Source of the DNA: Neckera pumila
Taxonomy: Eukaryota; Streptophyta; Bryopsida; Hypnales; Neckeraceae
DNA: 64,000 nt
Assembly (NCBI GenBank): GCA_963969595.1
Contig: OZ018409.1
Location: forward strand, 18,756,975-18,820,974
Direction: 5' to 3'
Part shown: piece by piece, positions 36,394 to 47,232 of the stretch
Layout: each line of letters starts with the position of its first letter
How positions within the stretch are numbered: position 1 is the first letter of the stretch
The notes under the pieces: generated by a model
Told to the model about the DNA's origin: nothing
Seen by the model: only the letters and a program-made list of their open reading frames with translations
Database searches by the model: none
Made by a program: the position numbers and the translations under genes

Positions 36394-37321
36394 CCCCTAA
36401 AGTTTCATGACTATGTAATCACCAAAAACGCTCCAAAACTGCCATTTCTAATACAACTACCAAATTTTTGGAAAAAAACAATTTTTGACACATGTAACCG
36501 TAGGATCTTGTAGTATGATATTTTGAAAACATGTGGTAAAAATTTCAGAAAATTCCATTGTGTGGATCATAAGATATAAGCATTCAAAGTCTTGAAAACC
36601 ATTTTTTCAATCCTGCGAAAAACCGGGCAGCTGCACTTTGCAAGCTCACTTTTCAATGAAAAAATGCCAATAAAGGTGGTGCTTCTTTGAATTCAGTTTC
36701 CTAAACAAGTTGTCGATATGCTTGAAAAATTTCACATCATTTGGAATTGTACAACATATAGGAAAAAAATAGTAAGTAGAAAGAAGTAGAAAATGATTCA
36801 AAATACTAAATTGTTAAAATTTTAATCATGGAATTTAAAAATGCCAATCCCAACGGTTGTAATGTTGTAATAATCAATTTACATCCTAGGATTTTATTTT
36901 TTTCCAAAAATATTGAAAACTGAGTTGAATAAACGACTTTAAAGATTTTTTTAGAGTAGAGAATCCATAACTGCCCGCAAACCAAAAACCCTCATAACTT
37001 TTGACTCATTGATTGAAATGGAATGACTCAAAGATTTTTAAGTATATATAAATGTAGAGAACCAATTTTTTTTTTTAAATTCCGGAAAAAATTATTTTTT
37101 CTGATCTGCCCAAACTGCCTAGTTACAAAAAAAAGCAACATATTAGTTCACAACTTTTTACTCGTATTTCAAAATGTCATGAAACTTGGTATACATGAAG
37201 ATATTCCTCGCCTCCTCCTTCTATTAAAATTTCAGACTCAAATATGGATATCTCTAGTCACACGTACCTGCTCAGAATTTCTATACGGCCAAAAAACGCA
37301 TGCTGGTCCTTTAGGGGTTAA
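36390..37321 (+). mobile_element. TTAA element, subfamily A' (932 bp), head to head with its neighbour
   Basis: Begins in the TTAA that ends the preceding element, so the junction reads GGGGTTAACCCC. Ends with TTAA at 37318-37321. Near-identical inverted copy of 34172-35103. Subterminal motif at about 36494-36516. Confidence 0.9.
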
Positions 37322-37443
37322 AAGGCCTTGCAACCACTACAAAGCTGCCAAAAAATAAATTAACAACTTTCAAGTTATAAACTATGTGAAATTCAAGCAT
37401 GGTTAACATATAGTCTGGGGCAACCCAATTGTACTATTCAGTG

Positions 37444-37696
37444 TACACTAAATGTTGCAATTGGGTTGCCTTACAATTAGGTTGCCTTACTGAGAGAAAT
37501 TACCTCATGACTTACTGCTTTGTGAATATGGAGGCGCATACAATTCTCTAAACCCGAGCCATCAAGCAGTGCACCAACCCATGCAAGACAGATGGGTCCT
37601 CTATTACTACATCCTTCTACAATAACTTCATTTAGTTATATAGTGCAAAATGTCAAGAAATTAGTGGGGGGCAACCTAATTGTACTATTTAGTGTA
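37444..37696 (-). mobile_element. 253 bp TIR element, copy C-2
   Basis: Inverse copy of C-1, from TACACTAAATGTTGC to CTATTTAGTGTA. As in C-1 an additional terminus-like stretch (37412-37443) adjoins one end. Confidence 0.75.
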
Positions 37697-37845
37697 GAAG
37701 AACTGGTGACAGGATTATCCAGAGTAGGGGTTGCACTCTCAGATAGGCCAAAGTAGGCCAAAACTTTAAAGTGATGAGGTCATCTATGTTTTCTGTGATT
37801 GCGGGTCCAGAAATTGGGGGTTGTGATCAATTTGAGTGTAGAAGG

Positions 37846-38951
37846 GTGATTGCAAGAATGACCTGTACTATTTATTGCGTTCTGTCACACCCTAGTTTTT
37901 GATTTTTGTTTTGGCTATAACTTTTGTGTTTTAGGTCCAAATGACTCAAAATTTATGGAAAAGCTATTTATAACCATTATATACTTTACCTGATTTTTGA
38001 GGATTTTTCAAAAATATTTTACTATTTTTAAACAACCCCAAAAATTTCTCATAATGGCTGATTTAGGGGGGGGGGGGGGGGGGGGGGGGTAGCACCATTT
38101 AAGCTCAAAAAAACGAATTTTGAGCTGAAGTTTTGAGAGGATGGTCTCTTAGAAGACCAGTAGCTATTGTCCAAAGGAATTTCAAAAATACTTATTTTTA
38201 TGTGCTGTAGAGGTCCACAAAGAGAGCTTCTTTCTACATTTTTTTCCAAATATGCAAAACAATATTTTGGTGAATTTTTTGGTCAAATCTCATCATCAAA
38301 AAGTCTTCTCAAATGTTTGATTTTTATATAATTTTTCAAAAAAAAATCCTATAATTTACAAATTAAAATGTTAGAAGTGGTATTTTCTTCACTAGACTTT
38401 TGGACATAGAATTCACATAGAATTCAGGTGAAGAAAATACCACTTCTAACATTTTAATTTGTAAATTATAGGATTTTTTTTTTAAAAATTATATAAAAAT
38501 CAAACATTTGAGAAGACTTTTTGATGATGAGATTTGGCCAAAAAATTCACCAAAATATTGTTTTGCATATTTGGAAAAAAATGTAGAAAGTTGCTCTCTT
38601 TGTGGACCTCTGTAGCACATAAAAATAAGTATTTTTGAAATTCCTTTGGATAATAGCTACTGGTCTTCTAAGAGACCATCCTCTCAAAATTTCAGCTCAA
38701 AATTCGTTTTTTTGGGTTCCAGTTAGTGCTAAAACCCCCTAAATCAGCTAGTGTGAGAAGTTTTCGGGGCTGTTCAAAAATAGTAAAGTATTTTTGAAAA
38801 ATACAAAAAAATTTATCTAAGGTATATATTAGTTATAAGTAGCTTTCCTGTAAATTTCGAGTCATTTGGAGCTAAAATACAAAAGTTATGACCAAAACAA
38901 AAAGGAAAAACTAAAGTGTGACATAGTACTACAGGTCATTCTTGCAATCAC
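37846..38951. mobile_element. Large foldback element K, 1.1 kb palindrome
   Basis: Ends GTGATTGCAAGAATGACC and GGTCATTCTTGCAATCAC are exact inverted repeats, and the whole interior pairs to a loop of about 35 bases at 38393-38427. One arm has a run of 24 G (38066-38089) where the other arm has five C. No open frame of note. Could produce a long hairpin RNA if transcribed. Confidence 0.9.
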
Positions 38952-41062
38952 TTAGAAACCAGGTATTGAGAAGTTTACACATTTGTGTCGAGCTATGTTA
39001 CAATCAAATGTATTTTAAAATTATCTTCAATTTCTTTTGTAAGCACAATTTCCACAAAGGAAGGTTGAATATTCCAGCGACCATTTCACTATTAACTAGT
39101 ATTCTGAAATTTGTTTGTCGCAATTCTTTTTTTGAAAATGTAAGCGGTATTCTCAAGCTGTAAGTAACCTCATTGAAACATACAAATTATGCTGAGGTAG
39201 AAAGCAATTAGCATGTGCAGCCTTTATGTAAAAAACTGTGGATTAATTTGCAGATACCCTAATAAATAATACTCCGTAAATGATAAGAAAATTTACCATT
39301 ACATTGAAATATATTTCGTGCATTGAACATTGTTTAGAATATTTAATTTTTGTATTTTAAAATCATGTTAAAGATTTATTCAATTATTTAGAGAATATTA
39401 AACTAATTTATGAATTGAATTTAAAAAAAAATTTCATCTTAAATATAAAGATGTTTTTAATATTATTTTAATTTTAATTTAACCCCTAAAGGATTGACAT
39501 GTTGATTTGGCAGCATAGTAATTTTAGGCAGGTACATGTCACTAGAGATTTGCATGTTGTAGGCCCAAACTTTAATAGAACTTGTGGATGAAGAATATCT
39601 TTCATGTGAACAAAATTTTATGACATTTGGAAATATGAGCCAAAAATTATGGCCTAATATGTTATTTTTTTTGTAAGTGGGCAATCCGAGTAGATTAGAA
39701 AAAATCACTTTTTTCATAAATAAAAATTTGATATTGATTTTTAAGATTTTCATGGGATGTAGATTGTTTATCACAACATTGCAACCATTGGAATTGGCAT
39801 TTATCAATTCCATAACTAAATTCTTAAAAATTTGATATTTTGAATCATTCTCTATTTCTTTCTACTTACTACTTTTTTCTTATATGTTGTACAATTCCAA
39901 ACGATGCAAAAATTTTCAAGCATGTAGCCAACGTATCTAGAAGAAACAATTCAAAGAAGCACCACTATTTTGGACATTTTTTCATAGAAAAGTAAGCTTG
40001 AGAAGTACAATTACCCTGTTTTCGCAAGGCCAAAAAAATGATTTTCGTGAATTTGAATGCCTATATCTTGCAATTCATGCAGTAGAAAGTTCTAAAATTT
40101 TTATCACATGTTTTCAAGTCAACATACTACAAGATCCTACAGTTACATGTGTCAAAAAAAGTTTTCAAAAATTTGATACTTGTACTGAAAATAGCATTTT
40201 TTGAGCATTTTGGGTAAAAACATATTCATGGAACTTTAAGGATTAAATCTAGTTTATAGAAATAAAATTCAATTGAAAAAACATAACTTTCACACTTAAG
40301 AACCAATAGTGCAAAACAACTTTGGTGCATTTCTACTCATTGAGAGTTTTTTGGCAATGCAAGCCCTAAACATCAAAAACTCCTATATTCCATTTTCTAT
40401 AACTTAATTCAATTTTTGATCTTAAAAATTGCTCACAAATCCATCATACGTCCAAGAGCAATGATACAACTTTAGAACAACCCTTGTCAAGTCAAGCTCT
40501 CCAACAGTATAAAGAGAATGACCGGTGAGTGCACAAACAGGAATATCTTAGTGTTACATTCAAAACAAACTGAAACAAATGTTACCATTGTATTTTTATT
40601 TTTATTCAGCTTTTACTCTTTGCATACATAAGTAAGCAAAGGGTGCAAAGCCTCTACACTCTTGATTGTTAATGAATCAAGAAGTGAACTCTCTTCTTTA
40701 AGGTATTGATATTAAAGTTTTGTTTTTAATTGCTTTAAAAATTCCAATTTCCTTTTTTCCTCTTCCCTCCTTTTTCCTTTTTTCCCTCCCCCTCCCCCTC
40801 TTTTTGCCTTTTTATCTTAGAGTAGGTCCCGGCGGGTCCCCCCCTTGCACCTTTTTTTGGCTTCCTTTTCCTTTTCTGTTTCTTTTGCTTTTATCTCTTC
40901 ATTGTCTAGCCTTGCAGCTTGGCTGTTGTATATGAATGATTTTGTTTTGCAATGGAATTTCCATTTGTTTTCAAAAAGAAAAAGAAAAAGAAGTGGGAGG
41001 TTTGACTTTGTAAAAAAAAGAAAAAAAGCTCTACTGGATGGTCTAGCAAAAAATAGCGTTCA
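38952..41062. other. AT-rich stretch around the TTAA element at 39479, no gene
   Basis: A pyrimidine tract at 40744-40830 can form triplex-type DNA. Open frames there are low-complexity. Confidence 0.5.
39479..40246 (-). mobile_element. TTAA element, subfamily A', internally deleted (768 bp)
   Basis: TTAA at 39479-39482 and 40243-40246. Follows 35477-36393 but lacks the block around the HindIII-like AAGCTTTGAATC module. Right terminus worn to ACTTTAAGGA. Confidence 0.8.
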
Positions 41063-41830
41063 TTAACCCCTAAAGTCCTATTGTTCCTACGGGGGACAAA
41101 ATGGATTTCGAGTAGGTTCCTATGAACTCAATTTTTGGTGCAATTTTCTAAAAAATTTCCATAAGATAGAAAAACTTATTAAATTTTTATAAAATGTAAT
41201 TTTTATTTCAATCGGTGCTCAAGAGCAAAAGTTATGCTAAAACAACCTCAAAACGAGGGAGACCGGGCAGCAAAGAAATCCATAAAAAATTGAAATAATT
41301 TTTTTCATTATTTTTCCTAATAGAATATATTTTTGTCTAAATAGGAAGCTTTGATTCATTCCATTTGGATTAGTGATGTGAAAGTTATAGAGTTTGTTGT
41401 TTTGCATCAGAGCATCTTCTTGAAAAAAACTTTTTCTTTCACTTTGAATGTTAATCTTTTAAAATTCGTACGGTCAAACATTATGAAATTTGTACCACAT
41501 ACTACAAGAGAAAGGGGTGTTTTAAGTAGTGTCCTTTAAGTAACGTCTTTTAAGTAAGTTTTTAAGTAAAATTTTACTAAAAAGACAATCTTCTTAGTAA
41601 AATTTTACTTAAAAACTTACTTAAAAGACGTTACTTAAAAGACGTGATGTCTAGGACACTACTTAAAGCATTCCTTTCTCTTGTAGTGACATGATCTGAA
41701 AAAAGTGTTGTATAAGATCCTGTGGTTAATTTATAAAAAAATGTTTTTCTAATTTCTTAGATGAATGCAACAAAAGTAGTAGTCGTGAGTGATTTTTGAC
41801 AAAAAATGGCCTTGGGACTTTAGGGGTTAA
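41063..41830 (-). mobile_element. TTAA element, subfamily D, carrying a nested hairpin (768 bp)
   Basis: TTAA at 41063-41066 and 41827-41830 with CCCCTAAAGTCC and GGGACTTTAGGGG. It shares the GGAAGCTTTGATTCATTCC module (near 41344) with the other subfamilies. A separate 187 bp hairpin is inserted at 41501-41687, so the original element was about 580 bp. Confidence 0.85.
41501..41688. mobile_element. CACTACAAGAG-type hairpin MITE nested in a TTAA element
   Basis: Near-perfect palindrome beginning ACTACAAGAGAAAGG and ending CCTTTCTCTTGTAGTG, flanked by ACAT on both sides (41497-41500, 41689-41692). Termini recall CACTA transposons. A second copy is at 51198-51419. It encodes nothing. Confidence 0.8.
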
Positions 41831-41834
41831 TTAA

Positions 41835-41860
41835 TTAACCCCTTCAGGATGTTGCAGCCA
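41835..41860. mobile_element. Unpaired TTAA-type terminus adjoining the previous element
   Basis: TTAACCCCTTCAGG starts at 41835, eight bases after the TTAA that ends the preceding element; the junction reads TTAATTAATTAA. No partner end was found downstream. Confidence 0.45.
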
Positions 41861-42660
41861 GAAATGGCTGACACTTTTTGTATTTGTGGCGATATTGGAA
41901 AAAACGGTGGCTAGTTCAAAGTTAGTTGGTGGAATTGGGAAAAAATCCAATTGTGATTTGAAAAAATTGGCAAAAATTGGAGAAATTTTTTATGGAATTT
42001 ATATTTGGAATAAAAAAATAGAAAAAATAACTGGTTCAATTTGGGAAAAATCAGTTCAATTTGGGGATTGAAGGAAAATAACCGATAAAATTTTAAAAAA
42101 ATCCCAAATATTGAATTTTTTTGGATTTAGTGCATTAAGATGAGGTTCTTCAAGGATTGGGGTTTGTACTATATTTTGGACATGGGCTTGAAGAATATAT
42201 TAAAAATTGTGAAAAACTGTTATGAGTCATATTCAAAAGAGTTGTGCTTGCCGAAGTGGTGCATTATATGTATTCTGACATATACAAGATCGCATATTGT
42301 CTTGTAGGCTCTTGCACGGTGTGTATCTTGTGTGCAAAAAGTGATTGCCTTAGGTAGTGACTAGCGGTTGGGCTATGTTTTCAGAGTGACAAAGGTTCCT
42401 TAGATTCATAATACTCATAGTGAAATATTGTTTTATTATTATTATTATTATTCTATCTCTATTTTTTAATATTTACAAAAATAAATACATTTTTTTATTA
42501 TTACTTTGCATATCAAGTCAGTTAACAAGAAACATGCTCTCAGTGAATTTTTAAGTTTTATATTCATTTACAAGTCATTTTTTTCTTGATATTTCTATTA
42601 AGTTTATTATATATAGTAATAAGGAAAATTGAGTATAGATTTGAAACTTTTTCATTCAAA

Positions 42661-43390
42661 CAACCACACCAAAAGCATCAATGGGCAAAGTCCAAAAGTA
42701 GACAAAAGTAGACAAAAGTTGTAGTATACGACATATGATACATTACTATAGAAGTTTGAAAGAAAAATTAGTTGTGCACATATTCCAAATTATAACACAT
42801 GTAAACCATTGTTACATATATCTTAATGCTCTTGGATTTAAAATATTTATTGAATAGGGCAATGTGTGAATTTATATATGAGATCCATATGATGCATTTG
42901 TAGGTTTAGATTTTTTTGTACAAAAATTAGAATTTATAACACATATAATTCACTTCTTTTCACGTGTTTAGTTGTTCTTTTTCAAGGTAGTTTATCCTAG
43001 AAACGAGACATGTCCCTTTGCCTATCCTTTGATGTGAGACCTTAAACAAACATATTCTCAAGGTACTTGGTAACTTCTAGAGAATAACAAGAGTTTTTTT
43101 ACTTGTCTTTTAGAGTCAAACAAAAAATGCAAAAAGAAAAGAATGTCACATTTACCTCAAAACAATTGAATGGACTAATGAATTGTTGCATTCAAGAGAG
43201 ATTGAGTTGACCTTGAACTTTTTTCACTTCAACCTTGAGATAGAATGAATACAATCACAATCCTATGCATACTGAAAGATGCTTCCATGATTTAGACATG
43301 CATGCTAAGTTTCAATATGCTAAGTTTCAATATTAATACCTACAACAATATACCACACTCATTCTTCATGGATAAAACTAAGGTAGGAGA
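42661..43390 (-). repeat. Inverted partial copy of the repeat at 19910-20600
   Basis: Reverse complement of the sequence upstream of the piggyBac pseudogene, clearly diverged. The transposase-like blocks are absent. Its left edge is lost near 42660, and its right edge is interrupted at 43394 by a TTAA-type element. Confidence 0.65.
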
Positions 43391-43393
43391 TCC

Positions 43394-44054
43394 TTAATCC
43401 CTAAAGGACCAACATGTGTTTTTTGGCTGCATAGAAATCTTAGGCAGGTACCGTGTAACTGGAGATTTTCATGTATTTTGGCCCAAATTTTAATACAAGG
43501 TGGGGACAAGGAACATCTTTCATATGCTCTAAAGTTTGTGACATTTTGGAAATGTGAGTCAAAAGTTATGGCCTAATATGTTACTTTTTTTGCAATTGGG
43601 CAATTTGGGCAAATAAAAAAAGTTCACTTTTTTCAAAAACAAAAGTTTGAAATTGGTTTTCTAGAGTTATGTATAATTATGTGAAAAGCTTTGAATCATC
43701 CCATTTTGATCAATGAGTCAAAAGTTATAAAGATTTTTAGTTTGCTGGCAGTTATGGATTTTCTACTCTAAAATAAACTTTGAAGTCCTTTATCTTACTC
43801 AATTTCTACATTTTTTGAAAAAATTAAAATCGTAAGATGTAGATTGTATATTACAACATTGCAACCTTTGGGATTGGCATTTTTCAATTCTATAATGAAA
43901 TTCTTGACAATTTTGTATTTTGAATCATTTTCTACTGTTATCTACTTACTATTTTTTTCCTATATATTGGACAATATTTCATAGAATTTGGTGAATATGG
44001 GTTGTGTATGAATCCAGAGGACACAATGTGTTCTCGAAACCACTTAGAGGTTAA
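43394..44054 (-). mobile_element. TTAA element, subfamily A', shortened (about 661 bp)
   Basis: TTAATCCCTAAAGGACC at 43394. The body follows 35477-36393 up to about 43975; the last 75 bases are different but close with CTTAGAGGTTAA at 44054. The element interrupts the repeat copy at 42661-43390. Confidence 0.65.
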
Positions 44055-44084
44055 TAACAAAAATGGGTATCTCAACTAGAAACC

Positions 44085-44616
44085 TTAACCCCTAAGGGCT
44101 CAAACGACCATTTTTCGGTCGCTGCCCGACTTCGGGCAAAATTTTCAAGCAATTTTTTTTTTTTTTTTTTTTGTTCAAAAGATTGGATTGTCTATCAATA
44201 TTTATACTCAAAACTTAGATTGCTACGGTCAAACAAAAACTATAAGAGAAATAGCACAAAGTATCTAGATTTGCCGAGTGTTGAAAAACTTATTATATGG
44301 AGAAAATACCGGTGTTTCCATTACTAGATCTCATGCATTTTTTCACAAATCAATAGAAACCACAATTTTGACCAATCAAAAAAAAATTCAAATGCTAAAA
44401 ATAGAAATTGTATTTTTGGTGAATTTTTGAAGTTATATCTTCAAAATTCATTTTTAAAAAATCTAAAAATAATGTTATGATTTTGACCATATAGATGCTT
44501 TCTACTTTTTGTGCTTCACATTATTTTTTTTGATGCAAACTTCAAAAAAAATTTAAAACTTATATTTTATAACACATTTGTATTTTGTCCAAACCCCTTG
44601 GGCTTTTAGGGGTTAA
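44085..44616. mobile_element. TTAA element, subfamily G (532 bp)
   Basis: TTAA at 44085-44088 and 44613-44616; termini CCCCTAAGGGCTC and GGGCTTTTAGGGG. Shortest complete member, with a T run at about 44153-44172. Its interior is little like subfamilies A or B. Confidence 0.8.
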
Positions 44617-45032
44617 AGACACTATGATGCTCCAAATTCCACACAAACAAGAGTTGCATTGAATGGGAGTTGTAAAAGCAGCTCCAATGCAACAGTGGAA
44701 CAAATGCAAAAATGGTGCCAATAGAGTTTGTAACGGCATTTTGCAAATAATCGGTCCTCGATGTGTCCGCTCTAGTCAATTGCATTTTCCAGGTCTCAAG
44801 AAATGAGAGGCCCAGCTGAGCATTCTGATGCAATTTGTAGAGCACGGAACAACACTTCAAAAGCTGAGATTCTCTAACACCCGATATTTGTTAGGTCTGA
44901 ACCCATTGTTGCATTGGGGGTCAAGAAGCCCGGCCCGCCCCTTGATCCTGCAAGCAGCCCGTTTCTAACAACAAACAATGCCCTAAACTGTCTCCGCATT
45001 GGACTTGCTCTTAGTGGTAAGGTAGAACAATC

Positions 45033-45720
45033 CATCATGGTCAGAATTAGGAGTTTGCCTCTATGCCATGATTGCTAAGTTATTTTAAAAAAATTCCCCA
45101 TATAAAGACACGTGTGAGAAATAGCAAGAGCAATTGAAATTGTATTTTTTTGACAAAGTGAAAATTCATTATGAATTTTGAAGTGTGTTGTCCATCATGG
45201 CCCAAAAGAGTCTCTAGACTAAGGTAGAACCATCTATTTCCGATCAAGGACCTAATTGCGATCAAATCTAGAGACTGCACTCATTTTAGAACTTAAATGT
45301 TCTTACACCATAGATAGCTTATTGTTTTGGTCAAAAAGAATAAGCTATCTATGGTGTAAGAATATTTAAGTTCTAAAATGACTACCGTCTTTAGATTTGA
45401 TTGCAATTAGGTCTCTGATCAGAAATGGGTAGTTCTACCTTGCACCAAAATCAACAAAAAGTATATCTATAATGGTCATCTTACTCACCTAAAGCAATCA
45501 CCGTATTTACTAACTCTTAGAAGTCTAAAATTGTCACTTTTTACAATGGGTGTACACTAAAAAGCAAGAAGTTTGTAATGAAGTCACTAATCACTCTATT
45601 ATTGTCACCTAGTACATTGATTGCAGCCCAGATTCATTTATCGCCCCCCCAATAGGATCATTCTTTTGGTGTTTGGCATGGGTTTTTTAACCTTAATGAG
45701 TTGTTCTACCTTAGTAGCAG
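45033..45720 (+). repeat. Dispersed repeat P, copy 2, containing hairpin L
   Basis: Same landmarks as 24964-25460 in the same order, with the 221 bp hairpin element L in between. Confidence 0.5.
45221..45441. mobile_element. Foldback element L, 221 bp hairpin
   Basis: Starts AAGGTAGAACCATCTATTTC and ends GAAATGGGTAGTTCTACCTT; both arms pair through to a small loop at about 45333-45340 (ATAGATAGCTTATT against AATAAGCTATCTAT). Confidence 0.8.
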
Positions 45721-46299
45721 TTTTAATGTTGCTAGCAAGTTGAAGGACTTTAGCTACTTAAAATACTCATAGTACAATGATATGTAACTAAATGTAGACA
45801 AGATAAATGACACAAAGACACACATGATCCATTAAATCAATTGTGTCTTCTTTGGGTCATTTCTCAATCTATGTAAATATTTTCCACAAATACAATTGCA
45901 TCACAATTGGATTCAAAGAAAGAAGGAATGGATAAGAGGGACAATTTCTATTATGAGTGCCTTTAGAAATTGCACCTAAAATCATTATAGAACTTGATGT
46001 TCGTTATTAAATTGTCTAAATTTTAGTTGAACATTCATACAAATCAAACAAAAATTCTTGATTCTCTTTAAATGCTTTTTTCCAATACTTTTTGTTTATG
46101 TATAAATAAGCTATGAATTTGCAAAGTGCTACAAATAGGTGTTCCAAGGCTCTTGTGTTCTAAGGACTTCAATTTTAAGTAAGAATTTAGATACAATGGT
46201 TTTATTAAGATATAACAATTAGGTGCAATTATCTAGTCCCCATCATAGCAAAGTTATTTTAAATTCCATTTATAAATTTAACTCAATATATAAGTTTGT
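45721..46299. other. AT-rich spacer
   Basis: Nothing recognised. Confidence 0.5.
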
Positions 46300-47232
46300 T
46301 TAACCCCTAAAGGACTGAGGCCTTTTCTTTCCCCAAAACACTCAAAACTGCCATTTCTATAGCAAAAAGTAAAAAAATCTTTAAAATGTGTTTTTTTACA
46401 TCTAACAATAGGATCTTAGACCTAACTAGTATGAGAGAATGTGGAAAAAATTTCAGAATTTTTGATTGCACAAATTGCAAGATATCTGTGTTTAAAGTGA
46501 AAAAGCAAGTTTTTCAAGACATTGCGAGACTAGACTTTTTGACTTTGATCATTTTTAACTTAAAAATTTTGCACTACAGAGTTTTGAGCTTTAAACCTTT
46601 GTAGTGGAGAATTGAGTTGAGAGTCAAGGAAAAAAAAAATTCAAAAAAACTTAATTATCATTCTTTAAAAAATTATTAAGTAGAAGTGGATACGAGATAG
46701 AAGGAAAATCTAAAATATTCATATATTTTAGATGGAATTAAAATGCACTAATCCCAATGGGAAGATTGTTCTAGCAAGTAATATAAACCATACCAAGAAA
46801 AAAATTGAAAAATTTGAAAAATTGCATTCAGAAATGCATCCTAGACAATATTTTTTTCAAGAAAATGCTATACTTGCCCAAAAAACAAGAATGTCCATAA
46901 CTTTCTCATAACAAATCCAAATGAAATGAATCAAAGATTTTCAAATAGACAAAAATATAATCTATGAGAAAAAAAAAATTTAAGAAAAAAATTCAAATTT
47001 TTGTCCATTTTTTTTTGCTGCCTGAATTGCCCGCCATCCCCTGTTTTGAGCTTATTTGGTCATAAGTTTTTTTCTCAGGCACCAATTATGAAAAAAATGA
47101 TATTCCCATGAAGCTTATCAGTTTTTCTATCTTCAACAAACTTTCAAAAAATTAGAAAAAAATTTCAGCCCGTAAGTACCTATCCAAAAATGCATTTGTC
47201 GCTTTAAGGGACAATGGTCCTTTAGGGGTTAA
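46300..47232 (+). mobile_element. TTAA element, subfamily B (933 bp)
   Basis: TTAA at 46300-46303 and 47229-47232, termini CCCCTAAAGGACTG and GGTCCTTTAGGGG. Best-preserved B copy together with 59929-60829. Confidence 0.85.

Noticed and set aside
40720..41066. Leu/Phe/Pro-rich frames resembling membrane segments
   Set aside because: Translation of a polypyrimidine tract, no domain, no codon bias.
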